This document shows, in pieces, positions 1-6,469 of a stretch of 9,853 nt of DNA. The translations under genes and the position numbers were made by a program. The notes below the pieces were generated by a model, which worked only from the letters and a program-made list of their open reading frames with translations, had not been told where the DNA came from and did not search any database. Within the stretch, counting starts at the first letter, position 1; the number at the start of each line of letters is the position of its first letter. The stretch is from an uncultured Actinomycetes bacterium (GTDB taxonomy: Bacteria; Actinomycetota; Acidimicrobiia; Acidimicrobiales; RAAP-2): contig CAINVQ010000203.1 in assembly GCA_903854175.1 (NCBI GenBank), forward strand, positions 1-9,853, read 5' to 3'.

Positions 1-10
1 ATTCCACAGT

Positions 11-87
11 TGGTGCGGCTGGAGGGATTCGAACCCCCGACCCTCGGTTCCGTAGACCGATGCTCTAATCCGCTGAGCTACAGCCGC
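11..87 (-). tRNA. tRNA-Arg (anticodon ACG)
   Basis: Read on the minus strand, this is a complete cloverleaf. The acceptor stem GCGGCTG pairs fully with CAGCCGC, followed by discriminator A and an encoded CCA (11-13). The anticodon stem TCGGT/ACCGA closes a seven-base loop CTACGGA, with anticodon ACG at 51-53, and the T-loop is TTCGAAT. An A at position 34 of tRNA-Arg is normally deaminated to inosine by TadA so that it reads CGU, CGC and CGA; that step is family knowledge and not visible here. It is transcribed away from the amidohydrolase gene. Confidence 0.97.
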
Positions 88-104
88 ATTGTTACTGGAT
101 ATCT

Positions 105-110
105 ATCTTA
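105..110 (-). promoter_or_regulatory. Possible -10 box for tRNA-Arg
   Basis: On the minus strand TAAGAT (4 of 6 matches to TATAAT) lies 17 nt upstream of the mature tRNA 5' end, a reasonable distance for a short 5' leader. No convincing -35 hexamer is seen at 16-18 nt spacing. Confidence 0.35.
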
Positions 111-144
111 GCCGACCCGACTAACGAGCCCCCAAGCCATTAGA

Positions 145-150
145 TACCAT
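145..150 (+). promoter_or_regulatory. -10 box for the amidohydrolase, likely leaderless
   Basis: TACCAT fits the TAnnnT pattern and ends 6 nt before the ATG at 157. Transcription would therefore begin at or next to the start codon. No Shine-Dalgarno sequence is present between it and the ATG, and no clear -35 hexamer is seen. Confidence 0.45.
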
Positions 151-156
151 TCGTTT

Positions 157-1344
157 ATGGCTACTCCATTCAACGAAGCACTTCCAGACCTTGTAAACAA
201 CGCATACGACGCAATGGTTGACATTCGCCATGATCTTCACGCTCACCCCGAGCTCTCAATGGTTGAATACCGCACAACTGACGTTGTCACTAATCGACTT
301 CGTGAACTCGGATGGACTGTAAAGAAGTCACCTACTGAGACTGGTGCTGTTGCAACACTTAAGGGTGGCAAGCCAGGAAAGCGCATCATGATTCGCGCTG
401 ACATTGACGGACTGCCTGTTAATGAAGATCTTGACATTTCTTTTAAATCACAAAATGAAAATGTTATGCACGCGTGCGGGCATGATGTCCATACCGCAAG
501 CATCTTGGGTGTTGCTGATGTCTTAGCGCAGCGCCAAGAAGATCTGCCTGGCGAATACACCGTGGTATTTCAACCTGGCGAAGAAGGTTTCGCTGGTGCG
601 AAGTCAATGTTTGATGGTGGACTCTTAGAAGACAACCCGGCTGACTTTGTAGTTGGTGGGCACATCACCTCACTTATGCCAGTTGGAATGATGTTCACCC
701 GTCCAGGTGTGCTCATGGCAAAAGCTCGCCGCCTCATAGTTGAAATTGACGGCAAGGGCGGGCACGGAGCAATGCCAACAAAAGAAGGAAGTGTTGTGCT
801 CGCAATTAGTGCACTTGCTCCCCGCATGGGAGAGATCGCAGCAGGCATGGAATATGACGGTACAAATTGTGCATGCTCAGCTGGAATTCTTAGAACAGGA
901 ACTGCGGAGAACGTAGTACCCCAGCATGCACACCTCGCTGGAACACTACGTACGTTCACCGAAGAGCAAGAAGTAGAGGCCCTGCAGCGTTTCTCACAAA
1001 TTCTTCGTGAGATTGAAGAAGAGTTTCAAGTGAAATGCACTCTTACCAATGACAAGTTTACTCGTCGCGTTGAAAATGTTCCTGAAATTGCAAATCGCGT
1101 TCTTGAGATCGGTAAGGAACTTCTTGGCAAGAACAACGCGCTTGTTCTTCCACCAACGTCTGGTAGCGAAGACTTTTCTGAGTTCTTAAACCGCATCCCT
1201 GGAAGTTTCATGTTCATTGGTGGAGCACTCGAAGATGGTTCAAGTGGAATGCACCACAGCCCACAATTCGCTGTGGATGACCGTGCAGTTCGACCATTCG
1301 CAACAGTGCTTGCAGCTTCAGCAGTAGATCTCGCTCAGCCGTAA
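157..1344 (+). CDS. M20D-family metallo-amidohydrolase (AbgB/hippuricase-like)
   Basis: This is a 395-residue cytosolic zinc-type amidohydrolase that would hydrolyse the amide bond of an N-acyl amino acid or similar conjugate; the actual substrate cannot be told. The family signature is complete: RHDLHAHPE (residues 24-32), RADIDGLPVNE (80-90), MHACGHD with metal-type Cys107 and His109, the catalytic EE pair at 142-143, a His in GGHITS (169), the dimerisation/lid-domain motif GGHGAMP (201-207), SEDFSEF (337-343) and HHSPQF (366-371). Length is normal for the family, about 390 residues. The ATG at 157 is chosen because the N-terminus matches the family and a -10 box sits just upstream; no Shine-Dalgarno sequence is visible. 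The gene is monocistronic and its last 10 nt overlap the 3' end of the opposing ROK kinase gene. Relatives include aminoacylases, hippurate hydrolases, auxin-conjugate hydrolases and N-acetyldiaminopimelate deacetylases; nothing here selects among them. Confidence 0.93.
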   Translation: MATPFNEALPDLVNNAYDAMVDIRHDLHAHPELSMVEYRTTDVVTNRLRELGWTVKKSPTETGAVATLKGGKPGKRIMIRADIDGLPVNEDLDISFKSQNENVMHACGHDVHTASILGVADVLAQRQEDLPGEYTVVFQPGEEGFAGAKSMFDGGLLEDNPADFVVGGHITSLMPVGMMFTRPGVLMAKARRLIVEIDGKGGHGAMPTKEGSVVLAISALAPRMGEIAAGMEYDGTNCACSAGILRTGTAENVVPQHAHLAGTLRTFTEEQEVEALQRFSQILREIEEEFQVKCTLTNDKFTRRVENVPEIANRVLEIGKELLGKNNALVLPPTSGSEDFSEFLNRIPGSFMFIGGALEDGSSGMHHSPQFAVDDRAVRPFATVLAASAVDLAQP

Positions 1345-2090
1345 AAGAGTTTCGGGGCACCACGAAATGGCGCGTTGTTCCCAGTAATAACAATCCGACT
1401 ATTTAGGTGTTTGAATGAGCTCGGTGAAATTCTCCGTGCATTCCCTCCAACTAAATGAATTACATCTGCAGAGAATTCATTCGATAATTCTGCAACCGAA
1501 GTTTTAACCTTTGCAAGCCAGTCAGATTCGTTACGCGCTCTTCCCTGCTCGCCAAGAAGTTCATCAAAAGACAGCTCATTAGAAAGTACTTCTGCACCGA
1601 GATCTCTAACAGGAACTAATTTCCCTTCTTTTACTAACGCAAGTCCCACGCCAGTGCCAAGTGCGAGAACAAGTTCAGTTCCAGTCCCTTCAATACAGCC
1701 AAGAGCCGCCATGCTCGCATCGTTTACTACTCGGACGTCTTTATTCGTCTTTTCACGCAACGCACCTTGAAAGTCAAAGCCACACCAACGAGCATGAATC
1801 TCTTCATCAATAGGTGTTCCAGCACCTTTTAGCCTTGAAAGGTTTCCAGGATGAACTACATGGCCATCTCGAAACTCACCCGGGAACCCAACGCCCACTA
1901 ACGCAACGTCAGTCAGGTTGATACGAGCAGAGATCACTTGTACTAAATGATCTGGTCCGCATGGGTATGGAGTTAAACGACGCTTTGGCGTTCCAACAAG
2001 TTCGCCAAAAAAGTCAACAAGGCAAGATTTAATAGATGTTGCACCAATGTCAATCGCCAGCACGACGTCTTGATTTGTTGCATTCTCCAT
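1335..2090 (-). CDS. ROK-family sugar kinase, polyphosphate glucokinase-like (divergent)
   Basis: A 251-residue cytosolic kinase of the ROK/actin-ATPase fold, probably phosphorylating glucose or another sugar with polyphosphate or ATP. Visible motifs are the phosphate-binding loop AIDIGATSIKS (12-22), GVGFPGEFRDG (66-76), VVNDAS with the catalytic-type Asp124 (121-126), LGTGVGLAL (144-152) and a late GG at 215-216. It lacks the CxCGxxGCxE zinc motif of typical ROK repressors and glucokinases, as polyphosphate glucokinases do, and its length and order of motifs match that group. Odd points are that the usual ExGH sugar-binding motif reads DLGA (163-166), the second Asp of NDAD is Ser, and the C-terminal NxAGIVGAA block is degraded (NNAPFRGAP). 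Substrate or activity may therefore differ from true PPGK. The start is the ATG at 2090, 6 nt after a TACGAT box. It is divergent from senX3, which suggests shared control. Confidence is high for ROK kinase and moderate for polyphosphate use. Confidence 0.8.
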   Translation of the reverse strand: MENATNQDVVLAIDIGATSIKSCLVDFFGELVGTPKRRLTPYPCGPDHLVQVISARINLTDVALVGVGFPGEFRDGHVVHPGNLSRLKGAGTPIDEEIHARWCGFDFQGALREKTNKDVRVVNDASMAALGCIEGTGTELVLALGTGVGLALVKEGKLVPVRDLGAEVLSNELSFDELLGEQGRARNESDWLAKVKTSVAELSNEFSADVIHLVGGNARRISPSSFKHLNSRIVITGNNAPFRGAPKLFYG

Positions 2091-2096
2091 TAGGGC

Positions 2097-2123
2097 ATCG
2101 TAGAACTAAACAGTTTCTGTCAA
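2097..2123 (-). promoter_or_regulatory. Promoter of the ROK kinase gene, likely leaderless
   Basis: On the minus strand a perfect -35 hexamer TTGACA (2118-2123) is followed after 15 nt by TACGAT (2097-2102), which ends 6 nt before the ATG at 2090. The 15-nt spacer is shorter than the optimum of about 17, typical of a promoter that is weak or activator-dependent. No Shine-Dalgarno sequence precedes the ATG. Confidence 0.5.
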
Positions 2124-2131
2124 ACTTTGTG

Positions 2132-2157
2132 GGTAAATAAAGGTAAAACTGGTCAAC
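2132..2157 (-). promoter_or_regulatory. Candidate RegX3/PhoP-type operator (three direct repeats)
   Basis: Read on the minus strand there are three similar heptamers in tandem: GTTGACC (2151-2157), TTTTACC (2142-2148) and ATTTACC (2132-2138). They share the core nTTnACC and recur every 9-10 bp, about one helical turn. They resemble the GTTCACC direct repeats of actinobacterial PHO boxes, although those usually recur every 11 bp. The block lies upstream of the kinase -35 hexamer and covers the position where the senX3 -35 should be, so it is well placed to act on both genes. This is an inference from pattern and position. Confidence 0.35.
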
Positions 2158-2176
2158 AAATACTGACTACATCTGC

Positions 2177-2182
2177 GAGAAT
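2177..2182 (+). promoter_or_regulatory. Weak -10 box or GAGA ribosome site for senX3
   Basis: GAGAAT (4 of 6 matches to TATAAT) ends 6 nt before the GTG at 2189, the same spacing as other leaderless-looking starts in this window, with TCAACA (2153-2158) as a possible -35 at 18 nt. The same bases could instead serve as a poor Shine-Dalgarno sequence (GAGA), and with TCTC at 2185-2188 they form a short GAGA/TCTC inverted repeat. I cannot decide between these readings. Confidence 0.3.
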
Positions 2183-2188
2183 GGTCTC

Positions 2189-3484
2189 GTGCTAATTGCC
2201 CAGTCTCATAATTTGATCTACAAATGGCCATCATTCGCCGTTTACGCAGCAGCTTTTGGTGTCCTATTACTAGGACTACTAATAGGTGTTCTATGGAACC
2301 GTCGCCGCGGACACCGCGCAATTGCCCAACGTCTCAATGCCCTTGGATCACGCCTAGGCGCTGAAGCGGACATTTCTGACGGCAAAGTAGAAACAGCAAT
2401 CACATTCCTTGAAGAAGTAACTGGTGCCGCAACAACCGCGGTAAGCGAATCATCAGCTGAAACAATTCGACTTCGACGTTCTCTCGACGCACTTCCACTT
2501 GGACTCGTTCTTTGCGATGAAGCTGGAAATGTAATTTTTAGAAACTCACAAGCTGAAGCTCTCATGGAGAGTCGATACGGCGATGCACTTGGTGCACAAG
2601 CTGTTACCGAAGTACTCAGCGAAGGTTGGGCCAATGGAGTTGCTGAGCGCACAATTGACATTTATGGTCCACCTCGTCGCACTCTAAGTATTCGCGCAAC
2701 GGTTATTGATGACGGAAGACGACCACTTGGTGTCATTGCCGCTATTGAAGATGTTTCCGAACGTCGCCGTCTAGAAGATATTCGACGCGACTTTATTGCC
2801 AACGTTTCTCATGAGCTAAAGACCCCTATGGGCGCACTTGGGCTTCTGGCAGAAACATTGCAATACGAAAAAGATCCAAACGTTGCAGCTCGGCTTGCTG
2901 ACCGAATCAACTCTGAAGCATTCCGAGTTAATCGAATTATTGAAGACCTGCTCGACTTATCGCGAATCGAAAGCGAAGGGTCGCCAACTCGTGAACCAAT
3001 TTCTGTCTCGCTCTTTGTCGCTGACGCCATTGAGAGAATTAGAACTGCAGCAGAACAACAAGACGTTACGGTGGAATTCAAAGAGCCGGAAACCAATTTT
3101 GTTGTCGTAGGTGACCGTCGTCAACTGGTTTCAGCAATGCACGCGCTTCTTGAAAATGCTGTCGTGTATTCACCTGCAAAGGGCAAGGTAACCATCAAAA
3201 CAGAGCGCATTGATGAGTCAATCAATGAATCCGGAGAGCATGTAGGTCCACTAATTCGCATCACCATCAAGGACCAAGGTGTTGGAATCCCTGAAAAAGA
3301 TCTTGAGCGCATTTTTGAACGTTTCTACCGTGTTGACCCGGGCCGTGCTCGTCAAACTGGTGGCACAGGACTAGGTCTAAGTATTGTTCGACACGTGGCA
3401 CAAAACCATGGTGGAAATGTTCTTGTCACCTCAACGGAAGGGGAAGGATCAAAGTTCTCACTTGACCTTCCAATGAATCAATAA
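2189..3484 (+). CDS. senX3: SenX3-like sensor histidine kinase
   Basis: A 431-residue membrane sensor kinase that would autophosphorylate on His and pass the phosphate to the response regulator encoded next to it; in actinobacteria this pair responds to phosphate limitation. One strong transmembrane segment lies at residues 17-37, followed by an Arg-rich cytosolic start. A PAS-like domain spans about 95-190, then the dimerisation H-box FIANVSHELKTP (202-213) with phospho-accepting His208. The ATP-binding domain shows the N-box LENAVVYSP (Asn323), G1 DQGVGIP (362-368), F-box ERFYRVD (377-383) and G2 GGTGLGLSIV (391-400). All catalytic blocks are intact. The start is GTG at 2189, which gives a short N-terminus before the membrane helix. 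There is hardly any extracytoplasmic sensor domain, consistent with sensing through a partner such as the Pst/PhoU system, none of which is in this window. Its stop overlaps the regX3 start by 1 nt (TAATG), so the two are translationally coupled. Confidence 0.9.
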   Translation: MLIAQSHNLIYKWPSFAVYAAAFGVLLLGLLIGVLWNRRRGHRAIAQRLNALGSRLGAEADISDGKVETAITFLEEVTGAATTAVSESSAETIRLRRSLDALPLGLVLCDEAGNVIFRNSQAEALMESRYGDALGAQAVTEVLSEGWANGVAERTIDIYGPPRRTLSIRATVIDDGRRPLGVIAAIEDVSERRRLEDIRRDFIANVSHELKTPMGALGLLAETLQYEKDPNVAARLADRINSEAFRVNRIIEDLLDLSRIESEGSPTREPISVSLFVADAIERIRTAAEQQDVTVEFKEPETNFVVVGDRRQLVSAMHALLENAVVYSPAKGKVTIKTERIDESINESGEHVGPLIRITIKDQGVGIPEKDLERIFERFYRVDPGRARQTGGTGLGLSIVRHVAQNHGGNVLVTSTEGEGSKFSLDLPMNQ

Positions 3485-4212
3485 TGTCGAAAAACAACAA
3501 AGAAGAAAAGAAGATCAGCCTCCTCGTCGTAGAAGACGAAGAGTCCTTTATTGACGCACTCGAAATTGGCCTTGACCGTGAAGGATTTAAAGTCACCATT
3601 GCTCGCGACGGACAAGAGGCACTCGATAAGTTCTCCGAAGGGAAATTTGATGCAATCCTTCTCGACCTAATGCTCCCAAAGGTTTCTGGACTTGATGTTT
3701 GTAGAACAATTCGTGCCAAGAGTGATATCCCAATCATCATTGTGAGCGCGAAGAGTGAAGAAGTTGACATGGTCTTGATGCTTGAACTTGGCGCTGACGA
3801 TTACGTCACAAAGCCATACCGCCTTAGAGAGCTCGTTGCTCGCATTCGTGCGGTGCTTCGTCGTCGTGAAACGTACACTCCATCAGACGAACCAAGCAGT
3901 GAGATTATGGAACTTGGTCCAATACTTCTCGACATTGATTCACGCAGATGTTACGTAAGCGGCGAAGAGATAAAGCTTCGGAAAAAAGAGTTTGCACTTC
4001 TTCGAAACCTTCTTGAAAATCCAGGTCGAGTTATGACTCGTGAGGTTCTTATTGACCGCGTATGGGGCGATGACTACGTTGGCGACACCAAAACTCTCGA
4101 CGTGCACATCAAGCGACTTCGCACATTGATTGAGTTTGATCCTAAGAATCCAATGCACATCACCACTATTCGTGGTGTTGGCTACCGCTTCGAGTTAACT
4201 AAGCCGGAATAA
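3484..4212 (+). CDS. regX3: RegX3-like response regulator, OmpR/PhoB family
   Basis: A 242-residue DNA-binding response regulator, the partner of the upstream kinase. The receiver domain (about 11-127) shows the acidic pair Glu17/Asp18, phospho-acceptor Asp61 in LLDLMLP, the switch residues Ser88 and Tyr107, and Lys110 in VTKP. After a linker, a winged-helix OmpR/PhoB-type domain (about 142-238) ends with the recognition-helix region DTKTLDVHIKRLRTLIE (201-217) and the wing motif TIRGVGYRFE (228-237). Compared with longer PhoB-like proteins there is nothing missing. The ATG overlaps the senX3 stop codon by one base; I see no independent ribosome site. The final 14 nt overlap the 3' end of serS on the other strand. 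In relatives, RegX3 activates phosphate uptake and phosphatase genes and its own operon; the assignment RegX3 rather than another PhoB-like regulator rests on family resemblance and pairing. Confidence 0.91.
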   Translation: MSKNNKEEKKISLLVVEDEESFIDALEIGLDREGFKVTIARDGQEALDKFSEGKFDAILLDLMLPKVSGLDVCRTIRAKSDIPIIIVSAKSEEVDMVLMLELGADDYVTKPYRLRELVARIRAVLRRRETYTPSDEPSSEIMELGPILLDIDSRRCYVSGEEIKLRKKEFALLRNLLENPGRVMTREVLIDRVWGDDYVGDTKTLDVHIKRLRTLIEFDPKNPMHITTIRGVGYRFELTKPE

Positions 4213-5497
4213 CAGTTTTGCCGCCGAGGTATGGCGCAAGAACCTCTGGAAGAACAATCGAGCCATCAGCTTGACGACCTGTTTCTACGAGTGCCGCCCA
4301 AATACGTGCCCACGCCAGCGCCGATCCGTTTACCGTGTGCACCAAGGCCGTAGAGCCATCTTCAGTGCGGTAACGAACGTTCGCACGACGGGCCTGGAAG
4401 TCTCTAAACCAACTAACTGATGAAACTTCTAGGTAGCGATCAACGCCTGGGCTAAATACTTCCAGGTCAATTGTTTTAGCTGATGAGGTTCCGAGGTCTC
4501 CGGTGCAGAGATTGAGCACACGGTATGAAAGCCCGAACGCCTGCAGCATTGCTTCAGCACGAGCCAAGATGTCAGCGTGTGCTGCTTCAGCTTGTTCTGG
4601 AAGACAGTAGGCAAACAGTTCAACCTTGTCGAATTCGTGCACACGAAGAAGACCTCGTGTGTCTTTTCCAGCTGATCCAGCTTCTCGACGGAAACATGCA
4701 GTCTGTGCGGTGTAGCGAACTGGCAATGTCTTTGGATCAAGAATCTGGTCACGAAGCATTGAAGTGAGCGGTACTTCAGAAGTTGGAATTGCCCATAAGT
4801 CATCTCGTTCAATGGCGTACATGTCGTCTTGTGACTTGGGAAGATGACCAGTCGACATCATTGTTTCAGTCAGCGCGAAACTTGGTGGACGAAGTTCTTC
4901 GTAGTCATTCATGTGTTGATCTAATGCATAAAAACCTAAGGCACGCAGAAGCCGTGAACCGAATCCGCGGTAGAGAGGGAACATCGAACCAGCAATTTTC
5001 GCGCCGGACTCCATGTCGAGAAGACCGAGTTCAACACCAATCTCCCAGTGAGGCTTTCGCTGGTGTTCGGCGTATACCGGTGCAGGTTTGCCTTCATCCA
5101 TACCTGGCCACCAGCGACGCAGCTCAACGTTTTCTGTTTCGTCTTTGCCTATCGGAACTTCAGGTGATGGAAGATTAGGGATAAGAAGGAGTCGACTACG
5201 TAACTCTCCCCCAACTTCATCCGTTTTTGCACTGGCGGCACTTTCCAGGTCACCTATTGACCGACTTTTTTCAGTAAGTGCTTCTGCAGTAGCGGTGTCT
5301 TTGTTGCGTCGAGCTTCACCAACTTGGCGAGAAAGGTCTTTAACTTCAGCACGAAGACGCTCTGCCTCTTGCAAGAGCCGACGATGTTCGACGTCAAGGT
5401 CAATGATTTCGTCCATTGTGGATGGCGAAATTCCACGACGAGACAGCGCTTCCTTAACAAAATCTGGCTCTCGGCGTAGTTGTACAAGATCAATCAT
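4199..5497 (-). CDS. serS: Seryl-tRNA synthetase
   Basis: A class II aminoacyl-tRNA synthetase of 432 residues that charges tRNA-Ser (and the tRNA for selenocysteine where present) with serine in the cytosol. The N-terminal MIDLVQLRREPDFV and the long antiparallel coiled coil (about 30-105) form the tRNA-binding arm. The catalytic core shows a motif 1 Pro region (ELRPP, 201-205), the serine-binding PTSEVPLT (238-245), motif 2 CFRREAGSAGKDTRGLLRVH (268-287) and motif 3 from NGSALAWARIW (390-400) with its conserved Arg398. The start is set at the ATG at 5497 because SerRS proteins begin with MIDL; an upstream in-frame GTG at 5524 would add nine residues with no family match. One oddity is that the usual SSCSNF-type stretch before DFQARR reads SSVSWF (359-364). 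The gene is convergent with regX3 and divergent from the ABC operon. Confidence 0.97.
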   Translation of the reverse strand: MIDLVQLRREPDFVKEALSRRGISPSTMDEIIDLDVEHRRLLQEAERLRAEVKDLSRQVGEARRNKDTATAEALTEKSRSIGDLESAASAKTDEVGGELRSRLLLIPNLPSPEVPIGKDETENVELRRWWPGMDEGKPAPVYAEHQRKPHWEIGVELGLLDMESGAKIAGSMFPLYRGFGSRLLRALGFYALDQHMNDYEELRPPSFALTETMMSTGHLPKSQDDMYAIERDDLWAIPTSEVPLTSMLRDQILDPKTLPVRYTAQTACFRREAGSAGKDTRGLLRVHEFDKVELFAYCLPEQAEAAHADILARAEAMLQAFGLSYRVLNLCTGDLGTSSAKTIDLEVFSPGVDRYLEVSSVSWFRDFQARRANVRYRTEDGSTALVHTVNGSALAWARIWAALVETGRQADGSIVLPEVLAPYLGGKTVIPA

Positions 5498-5504
5498 GAG
5501 TACA

Positions 5505-5510
5505 AGACTA
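5505..5510 (-). promoter_or_regulatory. -10 box for serS, likely leaderless
   Basis: TAGTCT on the minus strand fits TAnnnT and lies 7 nt before the serS ATG at 5497. No Shine-Dalgarno sequence is present. No good -35 is seen at normal spacing. The box lies inside the extra nine codons of the longer GTG-started reading frame, which supports the shorter start. Confidence 0.4.
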
Positions 5511-5543
5511 CCGATACTTGCCACGAGGGGTGTTTCGAGCGGT

Positions 5544-5549
5544 TAGTTT
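5544..5549 (+). promoter_or_regulatory. -10 box for the ABC exporter operon
   Basis: TAGTTT lies 8 nt before the ATG at 5558, with no Shine-Dalgarno sequence in between. TTGCCA at 5518-5523 is a good -35 hexamer (5 of 6) but the spacer would be 20 nt, so the pairing is uncertain. Confidence 0.35.
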
Positions 5550-5557
5550 CAAAGTAC

Positions 5558-6469
5558 ATGAGTTACGCCATTGAAGCCCAAAATCTCTCAGTTACCTACG
5601 GTGAACTACGCGCCGTAGACGGCGTTGATTTTCACGTTGGCTACGGAGAAGTTGTCTCGCTGCTTGGTCCCAACGGAGCTGGAAAAACAACCGCCGTTGA
5701 GACGCTCCTTGGATTCCGGTCTCCCTCGTCTGGGTCAGCTCGTATCCATGGTCTCGACCCAGTGCGAGACCATATGGAAGTTGTTCTTAGAACAGGCGCG
5801 CTTCTGCAGCGCGGTGGCGTGTGGTTTCCTATGTCACCGATACAAGTTCTCCGTCTCACGTCGAGCTACTACCAAGCTCCACGCGATGTGAACGAACTGC
5901 TCGATCTTTTGGACCTTCGTCGTTGCGCAAAAACTCCATGGCGAAGACTGAGTGGTGGCGAACAACAGCGCACTCTTCTCGCCCTTGCACTTCTTGGTCG
6001 TCCTAAAGCACTACTGCTTGACGAACCAACAACCGCAGTTGATCCAGAAGGTCGACAAGTCATTAGAGACCTCATTAAAACTGAGCGCGACAGAGGTTGT
6101 GCACTACTGATTACAACTCATGAGCTCAGTGAGGCAGAACGAGTTGCGGACCGAGTTGTTGTAATGAATCGAGGGCACATAGTTATTCAAGGAACTCTCG
6201 ATGAGCTCAGTGGTTCCCCAGAAATGATCTTGGAGGTTTCAGGTCCTATTGATCCCTCAGCGTTGAGTTCAATTCTTTCGTGCAACGTAACACTCGATGG
6301 TCCATTGCAACTTCGCTGTGACACCTCATCAACACCGGAAAAGATTTCATTAGTAACTTCATACTTAGCCAGTGTCAATGTTTCAATGACATCACTTCGA
6401 ACACGTGCTTCGCTCGAAGAGCGTTACCTAGAGCTAATAGGTAACGAGAATTCTGAGGTCCGTTCATGA
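5558..6469 (+). CDS. ABC transporter ATP-binding protein (ABC-2 type exporter)
   Basis: The 303-residue nucleotide-binding subunit of a two-gene exporter, on the cytosolic face of the membrane. It has Walker A GPNGAGKT (37-44), a Q-loop Gln in ALLQRGG (81-87), the signature LSGGEQQR (131-138), Walker B ALLLDEP with catalytic Glu156 (151-157) and the switch His188 in THEL. A C-terminal region of about 90 residues after the ATPase core is typical of the CcmA/DrrA-like group. The start is the ATG at 5558, giving MSYAIEAQNLSV; an in-frame upstream ATG would overlap the serS promoter and add 26 residues unlike the family. Its stop overlaps the permease start (ATGA). The substrate is unknown. Such ATPase-permease pairs often lie beside ctaA/ctaB in actinobacteria, as here, so a role linked to haem or oxidase assembly is possible but unproven; a drug or lipid exporter is the alternative. 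Confidence 0.92.
   Translation: MSYAIEAQNLSVTYGELRAVDGVDFHVGYGEVVSLLGPNGAGKTTAVETLLGFRSPSSGSARIHGLDPVRDHMEVVLRTGALLQRGGVWFPMSPIQVLRLTSSYYQAPRDVNELLDLLDLRRCAKTPWRRLSGGEQQRTLLALALLGRPKALLLDEPTTAVDPEGRQVIRDLIKTERDRGCALLITTHELSEAERVADRVVVMNRGHIVIQGTLDELSGSPEMILEVSGPIDPSALSSILSCNVTLDGPLQLRCDTSSTPEKISLVTSYLASVNVSMTSLRTRASLEERYLELIGNENSEVRS
6455..6459 (+). promoter_or_regulatory. Ribosome binding site of the ABC permease
   Basis: GAGGT lies 6 nt upstream of the permease ATG at 6466, inside the end of the ATPase gene. It is the only clear Shine-Dalgarno sequence I find at a start in this window, and it belongs to an operon-internal gene. Confidence 0.55.

Noticed and set aside
570..959. Antisense frame of 129 codons opposite the M20 amidohydrolase
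   Set aside because: It is opposite intact catalytic motifs and has no start signals; a by-product of sense-strand codon bias.
2838..3110. Second plus-strand reading frame of about 90 codons inside senX3
   Set aside because: It lies over the conserved H-box and following helices of the kinase; no ribosome site or recognisable protein features.
4525..5178. Plus-strand open frames inside serS (up to 131 codons)
   Set aside because: They run opposite to a fully conserved seryl-tRNA synthetase, have no recognisable domains or start signals, and are explained by its codon usage.
5498..5524. Longer serS start at the in-frame GTG (5524), adding nine residues
   Set aside because: SerRS proteins begin with MIDL, which is encoded from the ATG at 5497; the extra codons contain the likely -10 box and lack family similarity.
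5480..5557. Upstream ATG at 5480 as the start of the ABC ATPase
   Set aside because: It would overlap the serS start and give 26 residues unlike any ABC ATPase N-terminus; MSYAIEAQNL from 5558 fits the family and follows a TAGTTT box.
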